DNA of 20,353 bases, from the NCBI GenBank assembly GCA_045587185.1, contig JAZNBS010000024.1, positions 1-20,353 of the forward strand, in the 5' to 3' direction. Numbering within the stretch: the stretch's first letter is position 1; every line of letters starts with the position of its first letter. Shown one piece after another: positions 7,639-15,981 of the stretch. The DNA is from UMGS172 sp045587185. Its GTDB lineage: Bacteria; Bacillota; Clostridia; Oscillospirales; Acutalibacteraceae. Under the pieces are notes generated by a model. That model did not search any database. It was not told the DNA's origin and worked only from the letters and a program-made list of their open reading frames with translations. The translations under genes and the position numbers were made by a program.

Positions 7639-9419
7639 CAGTTGCCGCCCCCTTTCTCTTCGGGGATTTCGGGAAGGTCGGGAATGTTTTGCAACTTGCA
7701 TATCTCACGGTAGTAACCCGTGTTTCTGACAAGTTGGTCGTGGGTGCCTATCTGCAGTCCGCCACCGTTGAGAATGAATATCCTGTCAGCACGGCGGACT
7801 GAAGAGATACGTTGTGCAACGATTATTTTTGTACAGGAAAAGTCCAACTTTTCAAGTTGGTCCTGAATATGTTTTTCGGTTTCCATATCAACGGCCGATG
7901 TGGTATCGTCAAGCACGAGTATGGGCGGTCGCACCGCCAAAGCGCGTGCCAGAGAAATTCTCTGCCTCTGACCGCCCGAAAGGCCGACACCGCGTTCACC
8001 TACCACCGTGTCATATTGGTCATCCATTCTTTTGATGAAGCCGTCAGCATCGGCAACCTTTGAATAAACTTCAATCTCATTTTTCGGCATTTCTGGGTTA
8101 CCGTACGCAATGTTGTCCTTAATAGTGTCTGAGAACAGAAAAACATCCTGCATTGCAACACCGATGGAACTGTGGAGTTTCGACAGTTTCCACATATGAA
8201 CGTCGATACCGTCAACGTAAATCTGACCTTCATCGGGGTCATACATACGGCAAAGCAAATTTATCAACGTTGTCTTGCCCGAACCCGTGGGGCCCATTAT
8301 CGCTATAGTTTCATTGGGCGCAATTTCGAAACTAATATTTTTAAGAACCTGTTTGTCCTTGAAGCCGAATGAAACATTCTGAAACTTTATGGCACCTTTG
8401 ATACGCTCGTTTGTATCATAGCAGTCATTTCGGTCAACTATTAACGGTTGGTCATAATATATCTCCATTACCTTGTCGGCCGAGGCGAAGAACTGTTGAA
8501 GTTGATTGACACCCGTGGACAGAGTTTGCAACGGCGTTGCCAGCATATAACGCATACTTGAAAAGGCGGCAAGTTCGCCCAATGTCAACTGCCATATACC
8601 CGTGTTTTTAGTGGTGGTGACGACAAAATATCCCCCCACCGCAATAAGTATAAAGCCAAGAAATTCGGTTAGAAAGCCGATAACACGGCCAAAAAGATTC
8701 TGCTTTATGGCGAGATTGAGGTTATAATCAACATAATCCTCACAGCACTCTCCAAAACGCTTTTCTTCAAAATTCTCACGCGAAAAAGCCTTTACGATAC
8801 GGTTGCCGGCAATATTTTCCTGTACAACCGTATTGATGTCCGCGCTCTTGTTACGCAGTTCAACATATTTCGGGCGAATATATTTTGAGTAGCGTCTTAT
8901 TATTATAAAAATTATGGGTGTTATAATAAGCATCGACACCGTAAGACCTATATGCATTGTGCTGAGCATCACAATAGCACTAAGTAACAGCACAACGGCA
9001 TCGGTAAAATCCCTTGCCGTTCCCGCAACAACGTGTCTTATGTACTGCAGGTCCCCCGTGGCACGTGTTATAATGTCACCTGTGCGGTTACGGTCAAAAA
9101 AATCCGGGTCCTGAGTCACAAGTTTGGCAAACATACTACGTTCGATGGTGACAAGTACCTTTTGTGAGGCTATTTCCATAAAACAACACATCACATAACG
9201 GCCCACGGTACGGACCAACTTTATTCCCACAACGGCGGCAACAATCTTGACAAAAAATGCCGCATCGCCCTTGCCCTTAAAGACCTCATCAATAAGAACC
9301 TGTGTGAGCTTGGGTGTTGCTATCTGAATGATTGAGGTGAAGACCACCAAAATCATCCCGAAAACGAAATAAACCCGCTTCCCTGCCATGTTTTTCCATA
9401 CCCATTTTAACTGAAGCAT
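7638..9419 (-). CDS. Heterodimeric ABC exporter subunit, degenerate-site half
   Basis: This 593-residue half-transporter has six membrane spans and a C-terminal nucleotide-binding domain. Walker A GPTGSGKTT is at 376-384 and the consensus signature LSGGQ is at 480-484. The catalytic Glu of Walker B is Asp (LVLDDTTS, D504-D505) and the H-loop His is Gln (VAQRISS, Q536). These changes mark the TM287/BmrC-type half, which cannot hydrolyse ATP efficiently at its own site. Paired with the next gene it gives one consensus and one degenerate ATP site. The ATG at 9419 follows AGAGGTG by seven bases; the longer frame reaching 9560 is upstream of the likely promoter and lacks family similarity. Confidence 0.92.
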   Translation of the reverse strand: MLQLKWVWKNMAGKRVYFVFGMILVVFTSIIQIATPKLTQVLIDEVFKGKGDAAFFVKIVAAVVGIKLVRTVGRYVMCCFMEIASQKVLVTIERSMFAKLVTQDPDFFDRNRTGDIITRATGDLQYIRHVVAGTARDFTDAVVLLLSAIVMLSTMHIGLTVSMLIITPIIFIIIRRYSKYIRPKYVELRNKSADINTVVQENIAGNRIVKAFSRENFEEKRFGECCEDYVDYNLNLAIKQNLFGRVIGFLTEFLGFILIAVGGYFVVTTTKNTGIWQLTLGELAAFSSMRYMLATPLQTLSTGVNQLQQFFASADKVMEIYYDQPLIVDRNDCYDTNERIKGAIKFQNVSFGFKDKQVLKNISFEIAPNETIAIMGPTGSGKTTLINLLCRMYDPDEGQIYVDGIDVHMWKLSKLHSSIGVAMQDVFLFSDTIKDNIAYGNPEMPKNEIEVYSKVADADGFIKRMDDQYDTVVGERGVGLSGGQRQRISLARALAVRPPILVLDDTTSAVDMETEKHIQDQLEKLDFSCTKIIVAQRISSVRRADRIFILNGGGLQIGTHDQLVRNTGYYREICKLQNIPDLPEIPEEKGGGN

Positions 9420-9506
9420 GTTATGCACCTCTTTTTTGCGACCCGAAAACTCGGAGTAAGGTGGTTTGTGGACTGCAATGAAAAAGTCTATGCTTTTCTC
9501 ACTTAC

Positions 9507-9534
9507 ATTGTAACCGTTTTGGCGAAAAAGTAAA
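9507..9534 (-). promoter_or_regulatory. Candidate promoter of the ABC exporter operon
   Basis: Minus-strand TTTACT (9529-9534), 16-bp spacer and TACAAT (9507-9512). It is weaker than the other promoters here. The 313-base gap 9420-9732 otherwise holds only the TIR-gene terminator and AT-rich sequence. Confidence 0.4.
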
Positions 9535-9685
9535 CCCCAAACACCAAAAAACATTACCAATTTTGAGGTGCTGTTTTAGTGACAATTAACAATATTTTCT
9601 ATATATTGCCGAACATTGGATATTGTGATTGATTTTTATTTCTATCGTGATATAATTGTCTGTTATTTTAGTTTTTGAGAATGAA

Positions 9686-9719
9686 AAACCGCCCGAAACA
9701 AACGAGTTTCGGGCGGTTT
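9686..9719 (-). terminator. Terminator of the TIR gene pair
   Basis: A perfect 14-bp GC-rich stem (9686-9699 with 9706-9719) with a 6-base loop is followed on the minus strand by TTTTTCATT. It lies 13 bases after the stop codon of the downstream TIR gene. Confidence 0.9.
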
Positions 9720-9732
9720 GCTACTGTGTTTT

Positions 9733-10875
9733 TTATTGATAAACAAAACCTTCTCGGTTAAGCATTTCGTCACACATTGTTAGATAATACAAACGATAGT
9801 CACCGTCTGCATAATTTGGACTGTAATCCTGTGTCTCAAGATACTCCTCAATAAGTTGTTTTGCATTATCGTTGTTATCGAGTTGTGAAAAACTGTACTC
9901 AATATACATAACATTATTTTTAACCGTAACATCGGTAGATGCGAAGGCCAAATCCTTGACCTCTTCCTTGGAATCGGTCTTTATTTCTTCGATATAATCA
10001 CGCAACTCTGAATCGCCGAACTCGTAATCCGAGATATCAAGCAACACGGTCATTTCAAAACCACACACAATATCGTCGCTCTTGCGGTAATGCAGGTCAA
10101 CCTGAATGCTATAACCCTCGCCATCGTCATCGGGCAACAACAGTGTTTTGCTCCTCATTTCGTTTGAAGTGCCGTTACCGCCGGAGGACACCCCGACCAC
10201 CACTCCGATAATAACTGTCAACACAATTACTGCCGCAACTATAATTATCGGCAGTCTGAAAGAACGGATGGACGGTTTAGTCGGTCTGTCGGGTCGGTAA
10301 CCGATGGGCGGCATAGGTGCGGGGATGGGTGTTATTGTTGGCGGTGCCGCCGACGGTGTTTGGGCAGGGGTTTCAACCACAGAGGTGGGTGTGGGTTCAG
10401 GTGTTGCAATCGGTTCTGCCGTGACTGTTTCGGCAACATTCTCAGACTCACGGCAACACTGCAACATTTTAGCCTTGCATATTTCGGTGATAAAATCGCC
10501 GTCAGTTTTGGCACGGTATTTGAACATTGCCTGCAAGGTGTTAAGTTGCAGTTTCAGTCCCGACGATAACTGAACTTCCTCAAGATAAACAACCAAAGGC
10601 TCTTTGTTAATGTCAATGGCATAGTTTATCTCCCTACGGCAGTTTTTGGACTCAACCGCGGCGTTCGACATAAAGACAATGACATTTTCTGCCGAGTCCA
10701 GATGTTCGGCAATGAACTCAGGCCACTCGGTGCCGGCCTCAATGCCTTGGTCAAACCAAATTCTGAAACCGTTTTTCTGCATGGCATCAATGATGGGTAA
10801 AACCTCGTCCGAATCCTTATGCGCGTAACTTATAAATATGTACGGTTTGTCACCGCTGTATGTTTCCAGTCTCAT
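9733..10875 (-). CDS. TIR-domain membrane protein with Pro-rich linker (paralogue 1)
   Basis: This 380-residue protein starts with a TIR domain (about 10-140): PYIFISYAHKDSD, FRIWFDQGIEAG, then SKNCRREINYA with E82. E82 lines up with the catalytic Glu of NAD-cleaving TIR domains such as SARM1 E642. A Pro/Thr-rich linker (154-201), one membrane span (207-230) and a C-terminal domain of about 150 residues follow. The span predicts TIR inside and the C-terminal domain outside. The C-terminal domain has the YRKSDDIV pattern shared with the neighbouring paralogue. The ATG at 10875 follows GTGGGG and aligns residue for residue with the paralogue's start; the GTG at 10914 would lie upstream of transcription. 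Its role is unknown; NAD-based signalling or defence is inference. Confidence 0.8.
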   Translation of the reverse strand: MRLETYSGDKPYIFISYAHKDSDEVLPIIDAMQKNGFRIWFDQGIEAGTEWPEFIAEHLDSAENVIVFMSNAAVESKNCRREINYAIDINKEPLVVYLEEVQLSSGLKLQLNTLQAMFKYRAKTDGDFITEICKAKMLQCCRESENVAETVTAEPIATPEPTPTSVVETPAQTPSAAPPTITPIPAPMPPIGYRPDRPTKPSIRSFRLPIIIVAAVIVLTVIIGVVVGVSSGGNGTSNEMRSKTLLLPDDDGEGYSIQVDLHYRKSDDIVCGFEMTVLLDISDYEFGDSELRDYIEEIKTDSKEEVKDLAFASTDVTVKNNVMYIEYSFSQLDNNDNAKQLIEEYLETQDYSPNYADGDYRLYYLTMCDEMLNREGFVYQ

Positions 10876-10904
10876 ATCCAACCCCACAAAATGTCTTTTT
10901 TCGT

Positions 10905-10934
10905 ATGATAACACATCGTTTACGGCAATGTCAA
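10905..10934 (-). promoter_or_regulatory. Internal promoter of TIR paralogue 1, with flanking inverted repeat
   Basis: Minus-strand TTGACA (10929-10934), 18-bp spacer and TATCAT (10905-10910) lie in the 69-base gap between the TIR genes. The short inverted repeat ACGGC/GCCGT (10922-10926/10935-10939) brackets the -35 box and could be an operator. The inferred start near 10898 leaves a leader of about 23 bases. Confidence 0.65.
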
Positions 10935-10944
10935 GCCGTCAGAC

Positions 10945-11994
10945 CTATTGTCTTACGGCTCCGCCTTTAACAAGAACATCCGACATTTTTTCAAAACTCA
11001 TCAAATAATTATCCCCAACCGCATCAATGCAACAGTCATAGGTGCCGAAAAACTTTTTGGCGGCCACCATTGCGTTCTCGTTATTGTCAATTTCAGACAG
11101 ATGAACGGTGCAGTTCAAATCGTTTCCGTAAATATTGAACTCGGTGCTGACAAAATCTGCATTTTCAAGTTCCGATATCTTTTTCTTTGAATATTCCTTT
11201 CGCTCCTCAATAAGTTGTTGCCTTTTCTCAGGACTGCTTATAGCCTGAGGGTCCTTGGAAAGATCGTAAACATAGGTAATATCCATAGCATAAACAAGAC
11301 CGTCACTCTTGCGGTAATATACATCGGAAATGCAGTTGTAATCTTTTGTTTCAAATTTAAACACCGCGTGTTGGCGGTCTCCTGCGGTTTCTTCAAAAGA
11401 CGTTGTCGACTGCATGGGCAGACCGTCAAGTCTGAAGCCAAGAAACTGCCAACCGCAGAATTTGTATAAAACAAAAAACAGGGCGATTACAATAAATATC
11501 GGCAAAACAATATCAAAAATCCGTGCCGCTTTTTCAGAGCGTGTGGGTTGTGTATCTTCCTCGGTTTCCCGACAGTTTTGCAACATTTCGGTTTCACAAA
11601 GCCTTTCGGCAATCTGTTCCACGTTTTCAAGGTTGTATCCCATCAATGCGTGCAGATTTCCAATCATTAACTTCTGTCCCGCCGAAAGTTCCACCTCTTC
11701 AAGGTAAACTATCATTGGGTCAACTTCCCTTTCCACTGCAAGCAGCAATTCCTGACGGCAGTTTTTTGACTGATTGGCCGCATTCGACATAAAAACAATA
11801 ACGTTTTCAGCATTTTCAAGACGTTCTGCGATAAACTGTGGCCATTCGGCGCCCACCTCAACGCCCTGATCAAACCAAACTCTGAAACCCTGCTCCTGCA
11901 TTTTGGCAACAATCGGCAAAACCCTTTCGCTGTCAGCGTGGGCGTAACTCACAAAAATATAAGGCTCGTTTCCTTTAAAGGCTACAGGTTTCAT
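10945..11994 (-). CDS. TIR-domain membrane protein (paralogue 2)
   Basis: This 349-residue paralogue of the next gene on the strand has the same order of parts. The TIR domain spans about 10-140 (PYIFVSYAHADSE, FRVWFDQGVEVG, SKNCRQELLLA with candidate catalytic E82). A short charged linker, a single membrane span (about 159-178) and an outward-facing C-terminal domain with YRKSDGLVYAMDITY follow. It lacks the Pro-rich linker of paralogue 1. I chose the ATG at 11994 because it aligns exactly with the paralogue's start, both eight residues before the GxxPYIF motif. The -10 box at 12038-12043 also puts the upstream ATG at 12051 outside the transcript. The ribosome binding site is weak. TIR identity is confident; NADase activity and role are inferred. 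Confidence 0.8.
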   Translation of the reverse strand: MKPVAFKGNEPYIFVSYAHADSERVLPIVAKMQEQGFRVWFDQGVEVGAEWPQFIAERLENAENVIVFMSNAANQSKNCRQELLLAVEREVDPMIVYLEEVELSAGQKLMIGNLHALMGYNLENVEQIAERLCETEMLQNCRETEEDTQPTRSEKAARIFDIVLPIFIVIALFFVLYKFCGWQFLGFRLDGLPMQSTTSFEETAGDRQHAVFKFETKDYNCISDVYYRKSDGLVYAMDITYVYDLSKDPQAISSPEKRQQLIEERKEYSKKKISELENADFVSTEFNIYGNDLNCTVHLSEIDNNENAMVAAKKFFGTYDCCIDAVGDNYLMSFEKMSDVLVKGGAVRQ

Positions 11995-12037
11995 CTGTTT
12001 CACCGTTCCGTCACATATCCAGAATGTTGTTTTATTT

Positions 12038-12066
12038 ATAATATCACACATTTACCGCTTGTTCAA
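12038..12066 (-). promoter_or_regulatory. Promoter of TIR paralogue 2
   Basis: Minus-strand TTGAAC (12061-12066), 17-bp spacer and TATTAT (12038-12043). The start is inferred near 12031, about 37 bases before the chosen ATG. It is divergent from the YfhO-family promoter about 120 bases away. Confidence 0.65.
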
Positions 12067-12164
12067 GTAGAACACAAAATCAAAAAGAAATTTTAAGTGT
12101 ATGCACGTGTGGTGTTTGATAAAATAAGCGTCATATGTTTTGGTTTATGTCAACAAAATAACTG

Positions 12165-12192
12165 TTGATTTATCGCACTTATAATGTATAAT
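12165..12192 (+). promoter_or_regulatory. Promoter of the YfhO-family gene
   Basis: TTGATT (12165-12170), 16-bp spacer and TATAAT (12187-12192). The inferred start near 12199 leaves a leader of about 55 bases that ends in AAGGAG (12243-12248). Confidence 0.65.
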
Positions 12193-12254
12193 ATAATTAA
12201 GTGAATTCACTCATAAATGATACATTTAGATGCTTCGACTATAAGGAGAAAATG

Positions 12255-15167
12255 ATGTTCAACAATGCCCCGAAAACATTGCAAAAGAAAAAAGAACTGC
12301 GATTTCTGACCTTTTTCTTAGGTCTTTTGACTGCGTCGGCCTTTTTTGTTCCGTTTATAATTGACGGTGACGGATATTTCATTTTTTACGGTGACTTCAA
12401 TGTCCAACAGATACCGTTTTATCAACATTGTCACGAAATGGTGCGTTCGGGTAACTTTTTCGGATGGGACTGGCAGACCGAACTTGGCGCTAACTTCATC
12501 GGGTCTTACAGTTTTTATCTTTTAGGCAGTCCGTTTTTCTGGTTGACATTGCCGTTTCCCAACAGTTTTGTGCCCTATCTTATGGGGCCGTTGCTTATTC
12601 TGAAATTTGCCTGCGCTTCGCTCACCGCTTATATGTTCATCCGCCGCTTTACTGCGCGTCCTGAATCGGCCATGGCAGGCGGTCTGATGTATGCTTTCAG
12701 CGGATTTTCGGTCTATAATATTTTTTTCAACCACTTCCATGAGGCCATCATTGTTTTTCCTTTGCTCTTGCTTGCGTTGGAAAAATTTATGGCCGAAAAA
12801 AGCCGCGGACCTCTTATTTTCGCTGTATTTTTTGCGGCTCTCACCAACTATTTCTTCTTTTTTGGAATGGTTGTGTTTGTCATCATTTATTGGGCAGTCA
12901 GAATGCTTTCGAAAAGTTTCAAATTCAGATGGTCCGAATTTTTCCTTATGTTGCTTGAATGTGTGCTAGGTCTCACGCTTGCCGCCGCAATACTTCTCCC
13001 CACTGTGCTTGAGGTGATTCAAAACGATCGGTTAAGCAGTGTTATGAGCGGATGGGGCGCCGTGCTTTACGGTAAAGAGCAGATATTCTTAAACGTTATC
13101 GAATGTTTCTTCTTCCCACCCGATATCCCCGCACGTCCTGTTTTCTTCCCCGGTGCCGATGTCAAATGGTCGTCTTTAGGCGGTTGGTTGCCGTTGTTGG
13201 GTATGACCGGCACGATTGCTTGGTTGCAGTCGGGTAAAAAGGGTACATGGCTTCGCCGTTGTCTTGGCATTTTCACGGTTATGGCGCTCGTTCCCGGCCT
13301 TAATGCGGTATTTTCAATGCTCAACACCGCTTATTATGCCCGTTGGTTCTTTATGCCCATACTGCTTATGTGCCTCGGCACCGCTATTGCTCTTGAAGAC
13401 ACCAAGGTTGATTGGAACTCGGCTTGGCGGTGGAGTTTTGGAATTACGGTTGCCTTTATTGCCGTTATCGGATTTTTACCCACCGTTGACGGTGCTACGG
13501 GCGAGATTACAAAATGGGGTCTTTATACCGACTCTGCAACCAATCCGATAAAATATATTTATCAGTGGATATGCCGTGCAGCCGACGGCACCACAGTAGT
13601 TGAGGGTGATTTTTACGACCTGCGTTTCTGGGTCACCTCGGCCATCGCGTTGGGCAGTGTGTTGGCTGTAAAACTGCTCATTCCCCTTATAAAAGAAAAG
13701 AAAACCTCGGCTTTCCGCCCTGTTGTTGCGCTTATCTGCATTGTCTCGGTACTTTATTCGGCTTTCTTTATCTCTTGCGGACAGTCGCACTCTTATGAAA
13801 GGGACTCGGTTATGACCGACGCGCTTATTGAGGGTGAGGTTTCCATCTCTGAGGACCCTGACGGTAATTTCTCACGCGTGGACGTTTATGACGGTGTGGA
13901 TAACACAGGCCTTTACCTTGGACTTTCATCCATCAACTTCTTCCATTCCATTGTCCCTGCCAGTGTTACCGATTTTTATGAGTTCAACAAAATCGGCCGT
14001 TCGGTTGCCAGCCGACCCGAAACAAAATATTATGCTTTACGCTCGCTTTTGTCGGTTGAATATCTGCTTGACCCTGAGATTGATAATTCCAAGGAATTTC
14101 TTGATTCGGACGGCAACACATCAATGCCCAACTACACCCTTGTTTCAGAAGAATGCGGTTATAAAATTTTCCGCAACGAAAACTATATACCGATGGGCTT
14201 TACCTATGATTATTATATAGATTTCGAAACAATTTCCAAATACACCGACGAACGTATTTCACACGCCATGCTCAAGGGAATGTTGGTGCAAACTTCGGAC
14301 ATACCCGAGATACAACAGTATCTCCAGAATATCAACACGGTTTATAACACGGGCGAAAACGCAACAGGCACCCTGCCCATATCCTTTGATTATAAAGCAT
14401 TCAGACAGGACTGTGCCGACCGCCGAGCCGTTTCGTGCTATTCGTTCAAGACATCTTCAAACGGTTTTACTGCTAACATTTCAATGAACCGTGATAACCT
14501 TGTGTTCTTCTCGGTACCGTGGCACGATGGTTGGACTGCCAAGGTCAACGGCGCCGATGCCAAGATTTACCGCGTAAACGAAGGCTTTATGGCGGTGGTT
14601 GCACCTGAGGGCGCCTGCGAAATTGTCTTTGAGTTTGAGACCCCCGGCCTAAAACTCGGACTTATCATAACCCTTATAACCGTAACCCTTATTGCCGTTT
14701 ACCTCGGCGCTGTTTCTATCAAACGCAAGATGAGCCCCTCTCCCGAACCCAATTATCCTGAGGGTGATGTGATTGCTGACCACATCCGCCGTTATGAGGG
14801 CGCAAACTTCAAGGCCGAAAACCCCGACGATGACTATCTTGTTGAAAACCTTGAAGATGCCGGACTCAGTGCCTATCACGGATTCATGGGTGGATTCACC
14901 GTTGATGACAGCGCTATCAAAGACCTTGAGGAAACAGGCGAAGTCAAGGTCGAAATGAGTGATATTTGCGACGATATCCCTGATATGCCAAAATACGACC
15001 CCGGCGAAGTGGTTGACCCCACCGCGCCCATACCCACATCTGATTCTAAAAGCGTTGAGCCGATTGAGGACAATATCGAAAACAGCGATGGTGAGGACAA
15101 CTTCGAGGTTTCGGACACCACCGTTGAGTCACACAGTGCTGATGACAAAAAGCCGGATACACCGTAA
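12255..15167 (+). CDS. YfhO-family multi-span membrane protein
   Basis: This 970-residue protein fits the YfhO family (bacterial membrane protein, GT-C glycosyltransferase-like fold). Family members in Bacillus and Listeria help decorate teichoic acids with sugars. The N-terminal half has about a dozen spans. An early extracytoplasmic loop carries YGDFNVQQIPFYQH with D47, then GWDWQTELGANF, in the places expected for family-conserved acidic and polar residues. A large extracytoplasmic region (about 515-790) and one last span (about 797-822) follow. Residues 825-970 form an acidic, low-complexity tail that I do not know from the family. Two adjacent ATGs exist; 12255 lies six bases after AAGGAG, 12252 only three. 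Substrate and partner are unknown. Confidence 0.8.
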   Translation: MFNNAPKTLQKKKELRFLTFFLGLLTASAFFVPFIIDGDGYFIFYGDFNVQQIPFYQHCHEMVRSGNFFGWDWQTELGANFIGSYSFYLLGSPFFWLTLPFPNSFVPYLMGPLLILKFACASLTAYMFIRRFTARPESAMAGGLMYAFSGFSVYNIFFNHFHEAIIVFPLLLLALEKFMAEKSRGPLIFAVFFAALTNYFFFFGMVVFVIIYWAVRMLSKSFKFRWSEFFLMLLECVLGLTLAAAILLPTVLEVIQNDRLSSVMSGWGAVLYGKEQIFLNVIECFFFPPDIPARPVFFPGADVKWSSLGGWLPLLGMTGTIAWLQSGKKGTWLRRCLGIFTVMALVPGLNAVFSMLNTAYYARWFFMPILLMCLGTAIALEDTKVDWNSAWRWSFGITVAFIAVIGFLPTVDGATGEITKWGLYTDSATNPIKYIYQWICRAADGTTVVEGDFYDLRFWVTSAIALGSVLAVKLLIPLIKEKKTSAFRPVVALICIVSVLYSAFFISCGQSHSYERDSVMTDALIEGEVSISEDPDGNFSRVDVYDGVDNTGLYLGLSSINFFHSIVPASVTDFYEFNKIGRSVASRPETKYYALRSLLSVEYLLDPEIDNSKEFLDSDGNTSMPNYTLVSEECGYKIFRNENYIPMGFTYDYYIDFETISKYTDERISHAMLKGMLVQTSDIPEIQQYLQNINTVYNTGENATGTLPISFDYKAFRQDCADRRAVSCYSFKTSSNGFTANISMNRDNLVFFSVPWHDGWTAKVNGADAKIYRVNEGFMAVVAPEGACEIVFEFETPGLKLGLIITLITVTLIAVYLGAVSIKRKMSPSPEPNYPEGDVIADHIRRYEGANFKAENPDDDYLVENLEDAGLSAYHGFMGGFTVDDSAIKDLEETGEVKVEMSDICDDIPDMPKYDPGEVVDPTAPIPTSDSKSVEPIEDNIENSDGEDNFEVSDTTVESHSADDKKPDTP

Positions 15168-15198
15168 TACTGCAGGTGATTGAAAAAGTAAAATATAG

Positions 15199-15231
15199 CG
15201 ACCCGCTTGTGTTTTTAACACAAGCGGGTCG
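15199..15231. terminator. Bidirectional terminator after the YfhO-family gene
   Basis: A 15-bp perfect stem (15199-15213 with 15217-15231) with a TTT loop is followed by GTTTTATT on the plus strand. On the minus strand the following sequence is AT-rich. It separates two convergent units. Confidence 0.88.
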
Positions 15232-15237
15232 GTTTTA

Positions 15238-15981
15238 TTATATAGTCAGTTTCGCAACAAAACTTTGGCGGTCAGCAACATTTCCTTGGAAAACGAAGCC
15301 GTTTTCCTCCTCTGTCACGGCAATCTCCACGGTTTCTTCGGGCAAAATCTCATTGACAAAGTTTATCTCAAACCCTTTTATGGGGTTTTTGAGCAATTTA
15401 CTGTCAAGGCAATCCAACGCCATGTCGGCATAGACCGTGTTATTGACGTGACCGTTATAGTCAATATCCGAAAACCGCACAGGTCTTTTATGAGTAACGC
15501 TGTTTTCCGCCGCTGGTCTTATCTTTGAGGGGTAAGGAGCACCGTTGGTGAGTTCATCATTGTAAAGGAAACTCTCAAACCCGTTTATCTCGGTGGGACG
15601 GACTATTCTACGCGTTGCAAGATCAATCACCGTAACCTCGGCCTTGGCTTCGGTCAAAATTCGACCGTTTTTGTCAAATGTCACGTAATTTCGCGTAAAA
15701 CGGACACCTTTCAGCGCACTGCACCACGTTCTTATGACAATCTTCTCACGCGAATTGGGCAGACGGTGCACAAGAATATTGACCTTTGTAAATATAAATG
15801 ACAAATTCTGTGCACTGCGCATACTTTCAGAGGTCGTGCCGAATTCCGAAAGGTGCATTTCGCCCACTTCCTGATGGCGTTTCATTAAAGCCGAAATCTT
15901 CATTCGGTCAAACATATCGACCTCAAAACTTGTGACTTGTGTTTCCCAATCAAACGCGGTTTTATCAAAAATTGTACGCAT
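15238..15981 (-). CDS. Acyl-ACP thioesterase
   Basis: This 247-residue enzyme is of the FatA/FatB-like acyl-ACP thioesterase family, with two hot-dog domains. It releases fatty acids from acyl carrier protein in the cytoplasm. The second domain carries FSDIDYNGHVNNTVYADMALD with D174, N176 and H178, matching the family's catalytic DxNxHVNN motif. The N-terminal half has the typical FEVDMFDRMKISALMKRHQEVGE start. Its ATG shares a base with the serS stop codon (TAATG) and has no good ribosome binding site of its own, so translation is probably coupled to serS. Chain-length preference cannot be read from the sequence. Confidence 0.88.
   Translation of the reverse strand: MRTIFDKTAFDWETQVTSFEVDMFDRMKISALMKRHQEVGEMHLSEFGTTSESMRSAQNLSFIFTKVNILVHRLPNSREKIVIRTWCSALKGVRFTRNYVTFDKNGRILTEAKAEVTVIDLATRRIVRPTEINGFESFLYNDELTNGAPYPSKIRPAAENSVTHKRPVRFSDIDYNGHVNNTVYADMALDCLDSKLLKNPIKGFEINFVNEILPEETVEIAVTEEENGFVFQGNVADRQSFVAKLTI

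Noticed and set aside
9420..9560. N-terminal extension of the ABC exporter subunit (47 codons)
   Set aside because: It covers the candidate promoter and has no family similarity; the ATG at 9419 has a proper ribosome binding site.
12148..12153. TTGACA on the minus strand upstream of the second TIR gene
   Set aside because: No acceptable -10 box lies 15-19 bases downstream; the pair at 12038-12066 is a better promoter.
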